Assembly (NCBI GenBank): GCA_026874595.1 | Contig: JAPPUL010000069.1 | Span: forward strand, 1,366,001-1,430,000 | DNA length: 64,000 bases | Source of the DNA: Sipunculus nudus | Lineage: Eukaryota; Annelida; Sipuncula; Golfingiida; Sipunculidae | Direction: 5' to 3' | Shown: positions 55,540-64,000 of the stretch, piece by piece | Position numbering within the stretch: the first letter of the stretch is position 1 | How the letters are laid out: each line of letters begins with the position of its first letter | Notes under the pieces: generated by a model | Seen by the model: the letters and a program-made list of their open reading frames with translations, nothing else | The model's database searches: none | Told to the model about the DNA's origin: nothing | Made by a program: the position numbers and the translations under genes

Positions 55540-57180
55540 ATGGGACTTATGAGTGTATTATTATTTTTGCCTGTTATAGGAGCATTAGTAGTACTCTTTT
55601 TGCCAAAGGATAAAGTATATAGTGAAGATAGAAACGGGAAAGTTTTAAAGGTTATAGGTTTTGTATTTTCTTTTCTTGTATTTTTACTATCAATACCGCT
55701 TTTCACTTATGTAGGAAGCCATTATCCTGGGGCTAATATCTTTGAATGGTTTAATACAAATGTAATTATCGTTACAGAAGGCGGAGAAAGGATAGCAGGT
55801 TTTTATGAAGTTGTACCCTGGCTTAATTTAGGCTTTGTAGATGTAAATTCGACCTACCATTTGCAAGTAGATGCAATAAGTATACTAATGATAGTGCTCA
55901 CAACGCTTTTGATACCAATTACAATTCTTGCCTCATGGAGGTCAATTTCTTTTAGGATAAAAGAATTTATAGTATGTATGCTTTTAATGGAAGCAGGGAT
56001 GCTTGGAGCTTTTATGGCATGGGACTTGCTGTTATTCTATATATTTTGGGAAGTGATGCTAATCCCGATGTATTTTATTATAGGGATATGGGGAGGAGAA
56101 AGCAAGGTCTATGCAGCAGTTAAGTTTTTTATATATACACTAGTCGGGAGCTTACTAATGTTTCTGGGCATAATATATATATACCTTGAAGTGGGAACAT
56201 TTAATTTAAGTACGATATACGAACAAAGCTATACTCTTAATATAATATATGATGTACTTGGGTATGGAATTAGTGTAGAATCTATACTCTTTCTTGCCTT
56301 TGCTTTGTCCTTTGCAATAAAGGTTCCTATATTCCCGTTTCATACATGGCTTCCAGATGCGCACGTTCAAGCCCCAACGGCAGGTAGTGTAGTTCTTGCA
56401 GGTGTTTTATTAAAAATGGGAACATATGGCTTTATAAGGTTCGCAATACCTTTTTTCCCAAATGCGTCCTTTAACTTTGCACCATATATCTCTATCTTGG
56501 CGATAGTGGGTATAATATACGGAGCATTGATGGCGTTGGCCCAGAAGGATATAAAGAAACTGATAGCGTATTCGTCGGTAAGCCATCTTGGGTTTGTAAT
56601 GCTTGGACTTTTTGCCTTTAGCAGCGGACTTGATGGTAAAATGTTCTTGTCGTATCAGGGTGTTAGTGGAGCAATATATCAAATGATAAACCATGGACTT
56701 AGTACGGGATTGTTGTTTTTGCTTGTAGGAATACTTTATGAAAGGCGTCACACAAAAGATATAGAAGCTTTCGGGGGATTATCTTCAGTTATGCCTATAT
56801 ATGCGGTAGTCTTTATGATAACGACACTATCATCGATAGGGCTTCCGGGCTTAAATGGCTTTATAGGCGAGTTTTTAATACTTATTGGCAGTTTTAGGGC
56901 AAATTGGGTATATGGGACTTTGGGTGCCTTTGGTATCATTCTTTCTGCAGTATACATGTTATATCTTTATCAGAAGGTATTTTTTGGTGAGTGTGTTTTG
57001 AAAGAGAATAAAGCATTAAAGGATCTTACAAAAAGAGAGTTAAGCATTTTTGTACCTCTTATAATACTTGTTATACTTATGGGAGTATATCCTAATTTGT
57101 TTTTAGACAAGATAGAACTTTCATTAAACACTATATTTTCGGCAATGCCTCAGATAAATAAGATTAACTGGTTATACTAA
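55540..57180 (+). CDS. nuoM: NADH-quinone oxidoreductase subunit M
   Basis: A 546-residue antiporter-like subunit with about 14 helices. FYIFWEVMLIPMYFIIGIWGG, PFHTWLPDAHVQAPTAGSVVLAGVLLKMG and AYSSVSHLGFVMLG are diagnostic. Its TAA overlaps the nuoN ATG by one base. Confidence 0.96.
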   Translation: MGLMSVLLFLPVIGALVVLFLPKDKVYSEDRNGKVLKVIGFVFSFLVFLLSIPLFTYVGSHYPGANIFEWFNTNVIIVTEGGERIAGFYEVVPWLNLGFVDVNSTYHLQVDAISILMIVLTTLLIPITILASWRSISFRIKEFIVCMLLMEAGMLGAFMAWDLLLFYIFWEVMLIPMYFIIGIWGGESKVYAAVKFFIYTLVGSLLMFLGIIYIYLEVGTFNLSTIYEQSYTLNIIYDVLGYGISVESILFLAFALSFAIKVPIFPFHTWLPDAHVQAPTAGSVVLAGVLLKMGTYGFIRFAIPFFPNASFNFAPYISILAIVGIIYGALMALAQKDIKKLIAYSSVSHLGFVMLGLFAFSSGLDGKMFLSYQGVSGAIYQMINHGLSTGLLFLLVGILYERRHTKDIEAFGGLSSVMPIYAVVFMITTLSSIGLPGLNGFIGEFLILIGSFRANWVYGTLGAFGIILSAVYMLYLYQKVFFGECVLKENKALKDLTKRELSIFVPLIILVILMGVYPNLFLDKIELSLNTIFSAMPQINKINWLY

Positions 57181-58619
57181 TGTTTGATAATGTATTATAT
57201 GTGACAAAGCCCATAATAATTCTTACGGCTACAGGCCTCATAACCTTATTGCTTGAAGTGCTTAGCAAAAAGAGCGTAAACAAAAAGCCAGTATATATAA
57301 CTGCCTTTGGAGGGCTTTTTTATACTCTATATACCATAAGCGATTATATACTAAACTTCGAAGAAGAGCTTATAATATTTAGCGGTTCTTTAAAGCTGGA
57401 TGAGTTTTCTTTGGGCATAGCGTTAGTACTTGTACTTGGAGCCCTATTAGTGGTCTTGCTTTCTTATTATTCATTTGGAGATAGTAAAAGAGATTCTGTA
57501 AACTTTTGTAGTTTAATGCTTTTTGGAGTTGTTGGGATGGTAAGCCTTGTTTTTTCGAATGACATGTTTACGTTTTTCATAAGTTTTGAAGTTATGTCAG
57601 TTAGTGTATATATACTCTCAGGTTTTGACATAAAAGACTTTAGAAGCAACGAGGCAGGTATAAAGTATTTAATACTTGGAGCATTTTCGACTGCGTTTTT
57701 GATATTGGGAATAGCGTTTTTGTATGGTTCAAGTGGGCAGATGGTATTTGACAAGATAGTTGAGCATTATAGTAGTAGTATATTAGGTGATGATGAGCTT
57801 TATGCTTATTTGGGACTTGGGCTTGTGCTTATAGGGTTTTTATTCAAGGTGGGAGCGGTACCGTTTCATCAATGGATGCCAGACGCATATGAAGGGGCGC
57901 CTACTGTAGTTACAGCCTTTATGTCAACTTGTGTTAAGGTGGCAGCTTTTGGGATATTGTTTAGGAGTTTGTTTAGTTTCTTCAGGGTGTTAGACCACCA
58001 AATAATTATAGACATACTGATAGTAGTTAGTGTACTTACGGTTTTAGTTGGTAACTTTCTTGCCTTAATCCAAAACAATATAAAGCGAATAATAGCTTTT
58101 TCGGGGATAGGGCATACAGGGTATATTTTGATATATTTGGTTGCGGGGCTTAAATCAGATATAGTAAATTACAATCCGTTATTGTTTTATCTTTTATCTT
58201 ATGTGATAATAAATATAGGAGTATTTGCGAGTTTGCTTAATATAAGCGAGCAAACACTTGTTGGGATACGAGGGCTTGGTTATAGAAATCGATTTTTAGG
58301 ACTTTCAATGAGTGTGTTTTTATTTTCACTTGCGGGCATGCCCTTAACCTCTGGTTTTATGGGTAAGTTTTTCATATTCAAATACGCATTATCCCAAGAG
58401 CTTTATATATTATCGATAATAGGAATACTAAGTGCAGTAGTATCGTTTTATTACTATCTTAGAATAATAGTGTATATGTATTTAAAGGACGAAGGCTATG
58501 AATATCCGATACTTAGGGCAAGATGGAGCTATATATTGGTAGCTTTGGTGGGGATGGTGCTTACATTATCACTTGGGATATATCCGGACCTTGGCTTTTA
58601 CTTTCTTTTAGGTTATTAG
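57180..58619 (+). CDS. nuoN: NADH-quinone oxidoreductase subunit N
   Basis: A 479-residue antiporter-like subunit, last gene of the operon. FFISFEVMSVSVYILSGF, PFHQWMPDAYEGAPTVVTAFMSTCVKVAAFG and PLTSGFMGKFFIF are present. No terminator is obvious in the 146-base gap to ilvB. Confidence 0.96.
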   Translation: MFDNVLYVTKPIIILTATGLITLLLEVLSKKSVNKKPVYITAFGGLFYTLYTISDYILNFEEELIIFSGSLKLDEFSLGIALVLVLGALLVVLLSYYSFGDSKRDSVNFCSLMLFGVVGMVSLVFSNDMFTFFISFEVMSVSVYILSGFDIKDFRSNEAGIKYLILGAFSTAFLILGIAFLYGSSGQMVFDKIVEHYSSSILGDDELYAYLGLGLVLIGFLFKVGAVPFHQWMPDAYEGAPTVVTAFMSTCVKVAAFGILFRSLFSFFRVLDHQIIIDILIVVSVLTVLVGNFLALIQNNIKRIIAFSGIGHTGYILIYLVAGLKSDIVNYNPLLFYLLSYVIINIGVFASLLNISEQTLVGIRGLGYRNRFLGLSMSVFLFSLAGMPLTSGFMGKFFIFKYALSQELYILSIIGILSAVVSFYYYLRIIVYMYLKDEGYEYPILRARWSYILVALVGMVLTLSLGIYPDLGFYFLLGY

Positions 58620-58765
58620 ATAAAAACTAAAATAACCTATAATATTCAAAAATATTGAAAAAATCTAAATATAGTATAAAAACGAATAAGTTGACTTTAG
58701 GCTAAATTTATATTAGACTTGCTCTTTAATCTAAAATATATATAAATAAAGAAGGGATAAATGTT

Positions 58766-60466
58766 TTGAAAAAGACGGGCTCACAAATAGTAATAGAGTT
58801 TTTAAAGAGGCATGGAGTTAAGGTGATATTTGGATATCCTGGTGGTGCTATATTGCCAATATATGATGAGTTACACAGATCGGATATAAAGCATATATTG
58901 TGCAGACACGAACAAGGAGCAATCCACGCAGCAGAGGGTTATGCCAAGTCTACCGGGGAAATAGGCGTTGCATTTGCAACCTCAGGACCTGGAGCAACGA
59001 ATCTGGTAACAGGGCTTGCTGATGCGAAGATGGATTCAGTGCCAATACTTGCGATAACAGGGCAGGTTCCTGGCGAGTTAATAGGTACGGATGCTTTTCA
59101 GGAGGCAGATATATTTGGAATAAGCGTACCGATAACTAAAATAAACAAGTTAGTCCGACGCGTAGAAGATCTTGCAACAGCGCTTGAGGAATCTTACACG
59201 GTGGCGATGTCAGGGCGGCCTGGTCCTGCGCTTATAGATATTCCAAAAGACGTACAGCTTGCTGAAACTGATGAGTATGAGTTTGTATTAGATGATATAA
59301 TAAGGCGTAAATATGTTGATATAGGGAATAAAATAGAGGGAGATTTAGAAGGGCTTGTAAAGGCTCTAAACGAAGCAGAAAGGCCTTTGTTGTATGTTGG
59401 GGGCGGTGCTAATGTATCAGGGGCAGGAGGGGTTGTCGCAAAGCTTTCGGAGAAGGCAAACATACCTGTAGTAATGACATTAATGGGGCTTGGAGCAATA
59501 CCGACAGAGCATCCTAGGTCGTTGGGGATGCTTGGTATGCACGGGTCAAAATATGCAAACTATTCTGTATCAGATTGTGATTTATTAATAGCGCTTGGAG
59601 CGAGGTTTGATGATCGCGTAACAGGGAAGGTGAGTAAATTTGCAAAACAAGCAAAGATAGCTCATATAGACATAGACAAAGCAGAGATAGGAAAAATAAT
59701 ACAAGTAGATTATGCAGTAGTAGGGGATTTAAAGAAGGTCGTAGAAGAGCTTATAAAGGGAGTGAGTGGAAAGAATGGGCGTTTATCATGGCTTAAACAG
59801 GTAGCAGAGCTTAAAAACAAGTATCCCTATAGGTATAGACAAAGCGAAGAGAGGATAAAGCCACAGTATTTCATAGAGGAGCTTAGTAAAGCAACAGAAG
59901 GGGAGGCAATAGTTACAACGGACGTGGGTCAGCATCAGATGTGGGTGGCGCAGTATTATAAGTTTAAGAACTCCCGAAGTATGCTAACAAGCGGCGGACT
60001 TGGGACGATGGGATTTGGGTTTCCGGCAGCGATAGGAGCGGCGCTTGCCTATCCGGACAGGCAGGTATTCACGATAACGGGTGATGGAAGTTTCCAAATG
60101 AATATCCAAGAGCTTGCAACGTGCACGGTATATGGTATGAAGGTAAAGATTGTTGTATTAAACAATGGGTTTTTGGGGATGGTGAGGCAATGGCAAGAGT
60201 TATTCTACGAGTCAAACTTTTCAGGTAGTGATTTTGATTATAATCCGGACTTTGTGGCAATAGCAAAGGCGTATGGCCTTGATGCTAAGCTTATAACAAA
60301 ACCAGAAGAAGTTAATAGCGGGATAGAATTTCTACTAGAGAGTGATAAGACAGCCCTGCTTGAGGTAATGATTCCCACAGCAGAGAAGGTATTTCCTATG
60401 GTACCGGCGGGTGGTGCGATAAGCGATAGTATAGATATAGATGACATAAAAGAGGAAAAAGAGTAA
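58766..60466 (+). CDS. ilvB: Acetolactate synthase large subunit
   Basis: A 566-residue thiamine-diphosphate enzyme, first step of valine, leucine and isoleucine synthesis. The N-terminal GYPGGAILPIYDEL, the catalytic Glu in CRHEQGAIHAAEGYAKSTG, and the ThDP/Mg motif GDGSFQMNIQELATCT followed by NNGFLGMVRQWQ are seen. The start is TTG with GAAGGGA upstream. IlvN follows 17 bases later. Confidence 0.96.
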   Translation: MKKTGSQIVIEFLKRHGVKVIFGYPGGAILPIYDELHRSDIKHILCRHEQGAIHAAEGYAKSTGEIGVAFATSGPGATNLVTGLADAKMDSVPILAITGQVPGELIGTDAFQEADIFGISVPITKINKLVRRVEDLATALEESYTVAMSGRPGPALIDIPKDVQLAETDEYEFVLDDIIRRKYVDIGNKIEGDLEGLVKALNEAERPLLYVGGGANVSGAGGVVAKLSEKANIPVVMTLMGLGAIPTEHPRSLGMLGMHGSKYANYSVSDCDLLIALGARFDDRVTGKVSKFAKQAKIAHIDIDKAEIGKIIQVDYAVVGDLKKVVEELIKGVSGKNGRLSWLKQVAELKNKYPYRYRQSEERIKPQYFIEELSKATEGEAIVTTDVGQHQMWVAQYYKFKNSRSMLTSGGLGTMGFGFPAAIGAALAYPDRQVFTITGDGSFQMNIQELATCTVYGMKVKIVVLNNGFLGMVRQWQELFYESNFSGSDFDYNPDFVAIAKAYGLDAKLITKPEEVNSGIEFLLESDKTALLEVMIPTAEKVFPMVPAGGAISDSIDIDDIKEEKE

Positions 60467-60483
60467 AGGGATTAAAAGAAGAA

Positions 60484-60993
60484 ATGAAACACACGATATT
60501 GCTTAAGGTAAGAAACAATGCAGGTGTAATGATGCATGTGGTAAGTTTGTTTTCACGACGAGGCTATAATATAGAAAGCATAGCAGTAGGGACGAGGGAG
60601 GACCCTCGTGAGAGCATCATAACGATAATAGTAGATGATAATAATCATAAAGATATAATACGCCAGATAGACAAACAACTTAGTAAGTTAGTTGATGTTA
60701 TAAGTATAAAAGACTTTCAATATAACGAATCTTTAAATAGAGAACTAGTATTAATGCTATTAGAGTTTGGAAAAGAAGAGCTTGGAGTTCTTATAGAGCT
60801 TGTAAATGCTTTTGGCGGACGAGTTGAGGATATGACGGAGGAGACTATGCTTGTTGAGATGTCAGGAATAAGCCGAAAGGTGAAATCATTTATAGATATG
60901 GTGTCAAAGAAGTACAAGATATTAGAGATAGTGCGAACAGGGCAAATAGCGCTTCCCTACCAAAGTAAATTAAAGGATGCACGTATACTATAG
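60484..60993 (+). CDS. ilvN: Acetolactate synthase small (regulatory) subunit
   Basis: A 169-residue ACT-domain subunit for valine feedback control. HTILLKVRNNAGVMMHVVSLFSRRGYNIESIAVG is the ACT core; the C-terminal half (LELVLMLLEFGKEELGVLIELV region and EIVRTGQIAL) is conserved. It ends five bases from the convergent lepB stop. Confidence 0.95.
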   Translation: MKHTILLKVRNNAGVMMHVVSLFSRRGYNIESIAVGTREDPRESIITIIVDDNNHKDIIRQIDKQLSKLVDVISIKDFQYNESLNRELVLMLLEFGKEELGVLIELVNAFGGRVEDMTEETMLVEMSGISRKVKSFIDMVSKKYKILEIVRTGQIALPYQSKLKDARIL

Positions 60994-60998
60994 TATGC

Positions 60999-62123
60999 CT
61001 ACTCAGGTATATTAGAGAAACGTTTTAAAGGGTAATAGATAATAATGGGTTTGCCAATAATAAGGTTTTGATGTACGAGACCCCATTTTCTGCTATCGGA
61101 GCTGCGGTCTCTGTTATCGCCAACCATAAAGTAATAATTGCTATCAAAAGTATGCTTAAAAACTTTCTTTTCTGTTAAGATAGCCGGGGTATTGGCAGGG
61201 AGGATGTTGTAATAGAAAGAGAATAAGTAGTCATTGTCTTGAATAGCAAAGTCATTATTATTGTTTTTGTTGTAATTAAGAGTCAAATGCTCAGAAGAGA
61301 AAGTGTCCTCAAAGTTGGTAATAAATTTAAGCTCATCATTAACAGAGAAAAAAAGCTTTTTCTCACCTTCAATATCACGTAAAACAATTTCTAAAGTATC
61401 TTCTTTCTTAGGAATATATAAATATTCGATATTAGGCTGAATACTGTAGTAGCTATCATTTTCAAGTTGAATAAGATGTTTTTTATCACCTAAAGTCTCG
61501 ATAAAAACGTTGAAATTACTATCAGTACTTTTAACTATACCTTTGTCGTAAGAATAAAATAATTGTTGAGAAGAGGGGTTTGAATATTTTTCAGGATTGG
61601 AGATAGATTTAATAAGGTCCCAAAAGTCTTTATCTATTTTATTAGAAGTAGGGAGGGCATTTCCATTAACGATAACTTTCTTATCAATAAAACTAATGAC
61701 ATCTCCGGGCACCCCAAGTAAACGTTTTATAAAATTCTTAGGGCTATCCTCAGTATTAGTAAGGCCAAAGATAGAGAAGGTGATTAAGTCAAAAAGCTCA
61801 ATTGTCCAATGGCGAGGAGTGTATCTAGGGTAGTGGAATACAACGATATCGCCTCTTTTAGGGTCTGAGAAAGCAGGTAGTTTCCAACTAAAAATAGGTA
61901 TTCTAACACCATAAATAAACTTATTAACAAGCAGGTAATCGCCCTCAATAAGAGTTGGCACCATACTGCCGGAAGGGATTTTGTAAGCCTCGATAATGAA
62001 GATACGAATAAGCAGAGCAATAAGAATAGCAGAGAATATAGTTTCTATATTCTCTCTTAGTTTAGATTTCTTTTTATTCTTTTTATTCTTTTTATAAGAT
62101 TTAGGTTTATCACTATTATTCAT
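60999..62123 (-). CDS. lepB: Signal peptidase I with a long periplasmic insertion
   Basis: A 374-residue protease that removes signal peptides. After a basic cytoplasmic start and one membrane helix (about 28-45), the nucleophile lies in IPSGSMVPTL (Ser53), the general base in KRLLGVPGD (Lys133) and the third motif in VGDNRDRSSDSRKWG near residue 335. Residues about 145-315 form an insertion between the Lys and the GDNRDRSSDSR motif, much longer than in minimal enzymes. Its predicted strands resemble the family's extended beta lobe. Confidence 0.93.
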   Translation of the reverse strand: MNNSDKPKSYKKNKKNKKKSKLRENIETIFSAILIALLIRIFIIEAYKIPSGSMVPTLIEGDYLLVNKFIYGVRIPIFSWKLPAFSDPKRGDIVVFHYPRYTPRHWTIELFDLITFSIFGLTNTEDSPKNFIKRLLGVPGDVISFIDKKVIVNGNALPTSNKIDKDFWDLIKSISNPEKYSNPSSQQLFYSYDKGIVKSTDSNFNVFIETLGDKKHLIQLENDSYYSIQPNIEYLYIPKKEDTLEIVLRDIEGEKKLFFSVNDELKFITNFEDTFSSEHLTLNYNKNNNNDFAIQDNDYLFSFYYNILPANTPAILTEKKVFKHTFDSNYYFMVGDNRDRSSDSRKWGLVHQNLIIGKPIIIYYPLKRFSNIPE

Positions 62124-62281
62124 ATGCTTTTTGTTAAACTGTTCATATCATATAAAGAAAATCTGTTAAATGGCTGCATAAAAGATATAAGATAAGTTAT
62201 AAATAGAAAGAATACAATGTTAAAAAGGCTAAAAAATAGACAAAAACAGGTTAAAATATGATAAAAGTTACATAAAAGTAT

Positions 62282-62617
62282 TTATGTATGTATTTCGATA
62301 TCGATGTCTCTTAATATGGTAGAAGCGATAATATAGTTATCAGAGTTAAAGTTGTTAGAAGACTTAAGATTAGAAGGCTTAAGGGAGGATAGAATATCGT
62401 TAATAATATTCATGGTAGAGGCTATATTCTTCTCTTTAACAGGTATAAAAACTCTCAAAGTGGGAAGGAAAGGCATGTGGTTGCGTGGTATATTTTTTTG
62501 TTGTAAACTAAATAGTCTAATGTCCTCAATAAAGAAGTTAAAGATATCATTCTTAATGAGCTTATGTGATATGGTCTTAATGTGATAGGGACGAGCTTGG
62601 AACTCAACTATTTTCAT
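62282..62617 (-). CDS. Possible P-II-like (ferredoxin-fold) small protein
   Basis: A 111-residue protein. The start MKIVEFQARPYHIKTISHKLI resembles the first strand and helix of P-II (GlnB) proteins, whose family begins with an MKxIEAIIRP-type strand; LPTLRVFIPVKEKNIASTMNIINDIL matches the second strand-helix, and the end (IIASTILRDIDIEI) the terminal strands. The central T-loop region is short and unlike GlnB, so it is probably a divergent P-II-like or CutA-like protein. This is a motif-level call only. It lies alone between lepB and the coiled-coil gene. Confidence 0.45.
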   Translation of the reverse strand: MKIVEFQARPYHIKTISHKLIKNDIFNFFIEDIRLFSLQQKNIPRNHMPFLPTLRVFIPVKEKNIASTMNIINDILSSLKPSNLKSSNNFNSDNYIIASTILRDIDIEIHT

Positions 62618-62763
62618 GCTGTGAAAATATAAATAAATAAAGTGTAATCAAGGTGAAAAAGTTTTTAAGGAAAGTAAAAAAGGGCCGAAAAGGAGTGAAG
62701 AGGAAGTATACATAAAAAATAAGCAATAAATAAAAGTTATGATAAAATCTCTGGGAGGGGGAC

Positions 62764-64000
62764 ATGTACTCGCCGATAACACTCATATTGGTACCATTTT
62801 TACTATCGCTAGTAGTGATAATAATATTACGAAGACTTGATAGGGAAAGTCAAAATCTAACAAAAGTAAAGCGTTTAATAGAAAGTTTGCTATCAGATTT
62901 CAAAGAGAAAGTAAAAGTTGAGGAGCGTAAATCAATAGAAAGGATAGAAGAGTTAAAAGAAGCGTCAAACAAATCCAAGATGCTAGGAAACTATTTAAAA
63001 GGGCAACTAGAAATAGTAAACGCCCGAGTAAATGATTTACAAAGTGCAGATGGCTTTATAGCAAAACTAAGTCGGACAGGCAAGAGATTAGAAGACTTAA
63101 GCGTTAAAGTAGAAGGGCAGATATCGGTGTTGGATGAAAGTGATACAAAGCTATTGGTGCTTAGAGAAGATATGGGTAGATTGGAGGAGGATGTTGTTAA
63201 TGCTAAGGGTAGCTATAAAGAGCTTGTAGAGTTGGTTAAGGAGGAGAGTGCAGGTGGGATTAAGGAGCTTCAGAATAGGTTTGAGAAGGAGTTGTTAGAA
63301 TTGCGTGATGGGGTAGAAGAGCAAGCAAAGGAAACGCTTTTAAAGTTTGATGAGAGACTAAGTGCGACAAGCGATAGTCATAATAAACGAAACCAAGCGA
63401 TAGAAGGGGAGTTAAACACAATAATACTATCAGTAGACAAGTTAGTAGATGATTTTAATAATAAGCACGCGGAAGTACAAAGGCGTTCTTCCGAGCTTAC
63501 AAAAGAGTATAAAGAGCGTGAGGATGAATATGAAAAGAATCTGACAAAGATAGAAGAGAATTATAAAGAGAGGTTATCAGATAAGTTTAGCGAAGTAGAA
63601 AAGCGTGTTAATGGATTTAATATATTCTTTGAAGACATGGATAGAGTGTCAAGGGAGTTTGAGTTAAAGTTCAACAAAGAGCTAAGCGGGCAGATGGTTA
63701 GATTGGAAGAGGAGATGGAGACAAAATTGGATGTATTGCGAGTGAATATAGAGAAGGCGCAACATGAGATAGCAGAGAAGATGGTCTTACCGAAGGAAGC
63801 ATTAACAAACGAGCTTAATAAGTTAAAAGGGACAATAGAAAAGGATATAAATGCTCTTCGTAATAAGGTAGAAGACATGGATCTGAAGGTATTAGGGCTT
63901 GGAAATAGTTTAAAGGATAAATTTAATAAAGACATAGAGCAACTAATATACACATTAGAAGAGGAGAAACGCAAGATAACAAAACAAAGTACAAGTATAA
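62764..64000 (+). CDS. Long membrane-anchored coiled-coil protein, truncated by the window edge
   Basis: An open frame of 412 codons without a stop to the window end. ATG at 62764 follows GGGAGG. Residues 3-21 are a membrane helix (LILVPFLLSLVVIIIL); the rest is Glu/Lys/Leu/Ile-rich heptads with few helix breakers. This layout is like the very long coiled-coil proteins of spirochaetes annotated as SpiroCoCo, but it could also be another filament-forming coiled-coil protein. It may act as a scaffold; the function is unknown. Confidence 0.8.
   Translation, partial: MYSPITLILVPFLLSLVVIIILRRLDRESQNLTKVKRLIESLLSDFKEKVKVEERKSIERIEELKEASNKSKMLGNYLKGQLEIVNARVNDLQSADGFIAKLSRTGKRLEDLSVKVEGQISVLDESDTKLLVLREDMGRLEEDVVNAKGSYKELVELVKEESAGGIKELQNRFEKELLELRDGVEEQAKETLLKFDERLSATSDSHNKRNQAIEGELNTIILSVDKLVDDFNNKHAEVQRRSSELTKEYKEREDEYEKNLTKIEENYKERLSDKFSEVEKRVNGFNIFFEDMDRVSREFELKFNKELSGQMVRLEEEMETKLDVLRVNIEKAQHEIAEKMVLPKEALTNELNKLKGTIEKDINALRNKVEDMDLKVLGLGNSLKDKFNKDIEQLIYTLEEEKRKITKQSTSI

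Overview
This is a strongly AT-rich, densely coded bacterial chromosome segment from a Gram-negative-type organism. Evidence for this is a complete 14-gene NADH:quinone oxidoreductase operon (nuoA-N), several lipobox lipoproteins, a class A penicillin-binding protein, a PBP4-type carboxypeptidase, UppP and signal peptidase I. ATA, AGA and AGG codons are heavily used and TTG/GTG starts are common. No phage, insertion sequence, integrase, CRISPR array or rRNA was seen. Lineage is uncertain. The membrane-anchored long coiled-coil protein at the right edge resembles coiled-coil proteins common in spirochaetes, but this alone does not settle the phylum.

Layout. 1-4930: an approximately 0.84 kb direct duplication of the mdh-holA junction flanks a GLUG-repeat lipoprotein gene; the left copy carries broken mdh and holA, the right copy intact ones. 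4.9-10.7 kb: pgeF, tRNA-Thr, tRNA-Tyr, a small lipoprotein, uppP and ftsK. 10.7-17 kb, mostly minus strand: a methyltransferase, hisI, a 1280-residue penicillin-binding protein whose glycosyltransferase half looks inactivated, and an unknown gene. 17-31 kb, mostly plus strand: an unknown exported protein, an Sfp-type transferase (minus), tldD and its partner, a MORN-like lipoprotein, obgE, carA, a GH57 branching enzyme, an HDOD protein and a metallo-beta-lactamase-fold enzyme. 31-41 kb: hemC, a LOG-like protein, two tandem GLUG lipoproteins with a duplicated promoter, icd, RNase P RNA, pdxA, tRNA-Gly, dtd, a 572-residue orphan and tRNA-Lys. 41-44 kb: a NUDIX hydrolase, a PBP4-type enzyme and an unusual fusion of a carboxymuconolactone-decarboxylase-like domain with a Rieske domain. 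44.4-58.6 kb: nuoA to nuoN in canonical order, with nuoF broken by a one-base frameshift in a run of eight G. 58.8-64 kb: ilvB-ilvN, lepB, a possible P-II-like protein and the coiled-coil gene that runs off the window.

The genes suggest a respiring bacterium with TCA enzymes (malate and isocitrate dehydrogenases), complex I, haem synthesis, pyridoxal phosphate, histidine and branched-chain amino-acid synthesis. Tandem repeats recur throughout. Some sit in-frame inside housekeeping genes (holA, ftsK, nuoC), others are minisatellites directly upstream of genes (mdh, nuoG), and poly-G tracts of 7 to 11 bases occur only on the plus strand. Slippage and recombination between repeats appear to be shaping this genome.
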